The notes under the pieces: model-generated | Seen by the model: only the letters and a program-made list of their open reading frames with translations | What the model was told of the DNA's origin: nothing | Databases searched by the model: none | Origin: JASJCP01 sp051155735 | GTDB lineage: Bacteria > Cyanobacteriota > Cyanobacteriia > Cyanobacteriales > Xenococcaceae | NCBI GenBank assembly: GCA_051155735.1 | Contig: DAXETX010000131.1 | Coordinates: 1 to 5,719, forward strand | Direction of reading: 5' to 3' | Length of the DNA stretch: 5,719 nt | Program-made: the position numbers and the translations under genes | Shown here: one piece after another, positions 5,681 to 5,719 of the stretch | How positions within the stretch are numbered: position 1 is the first letter of the stretch | How the letters are laid out: every line of letters begins with the position of its first letter

Positions 5681-5719
5681 AAAACTGTGAAGTAAGAGTG
5701 AAAAGAGCGATCTCGCGAA

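Larger units (their letters stand above)
5319..5719. other. 401-bp region without a protein gene, rich in hairpins and repeats
   Basis: No frame on either strand gives a credible protein. The region instead contains a short hairpin after the tRNA, a candidate small RNA with its own minus-strand promoter, a GC-rich hairpin, an 11-bp tandem repeat, a HIP1 site, a perfect palindrome and a minus-strand terminator. These are listed separately. Most of the recognisable signals point leftwards, on the minus strand. Confidence 0.6.

Overview
The window looks like a piece of a cyanobacterial chromosome. The octamer GCGATCGC (HIP1) occurs seven times in 5.7 kb (starting at 161, 705, 2023, 3000, 3749, 4756 and 5608), which is a cyanobacterial hallmark. 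The alanine racemase C-terminus, the RTX-type protein and the extra EF-G paralogue fit the same origin. Genus cannot be set from this sequence alone.

Layout, left to right. Bases 1-276 (+) are the 3' end of alanine racemase (alr). It converges on a minus-strand gene, with a strong hairpin terminator at 321-349 between them. Bases 357-2765 (-) encode an 802-residue protein: about 16 N-terminal RTX calcium-binding nonapeptides, a linker domain, and a serine peptidase of the subtilase/sedolisin fold. This peptidase has Glu where subtilisins carry the catalytic His. After a 124-bp gap with an imperfect hairpin, bases 2890-4929 (-) encode a divergent EF-G-like translational GTPase. It has the full EF-G domain set, but its G3 motif reads DCPGS rather than DTPGH. 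A leader of about 300 bp with no gene follows, then a complete tRNA-Leu(GAG) at 5237-5318 (+).

The last 401 bp hold no convincing protein gene but are rich in signals. On the minus strand there is a near-consensus sigma-70 type promoter (TTGACG, 17 bp, TATAAT; 5539 to 5511). About 50 nt downstream of its predicted start is a compound stem-loop ending in a T-run, so together they outline a candidate small RNA of about 117 nt. Further right are a perfect 8+1+8 palindrome (5636-5652) and a clean minus-strand terminator (5651-5680), which presumably ends a gene beyond the right edge.

The genes do not form an obvious pathway: cell-wall D-alanine supply, a predicted extracellular or surface protease, a translation factor and a tRNA lie side by side. 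The two minus-strand genes could share a transcript if the hairpin between them is leaky. The points most worth a second look are the hybrid active site and inverted domain order of the protease, the altered switch II motif of the EF-G paralogue, and the possible small RNA.
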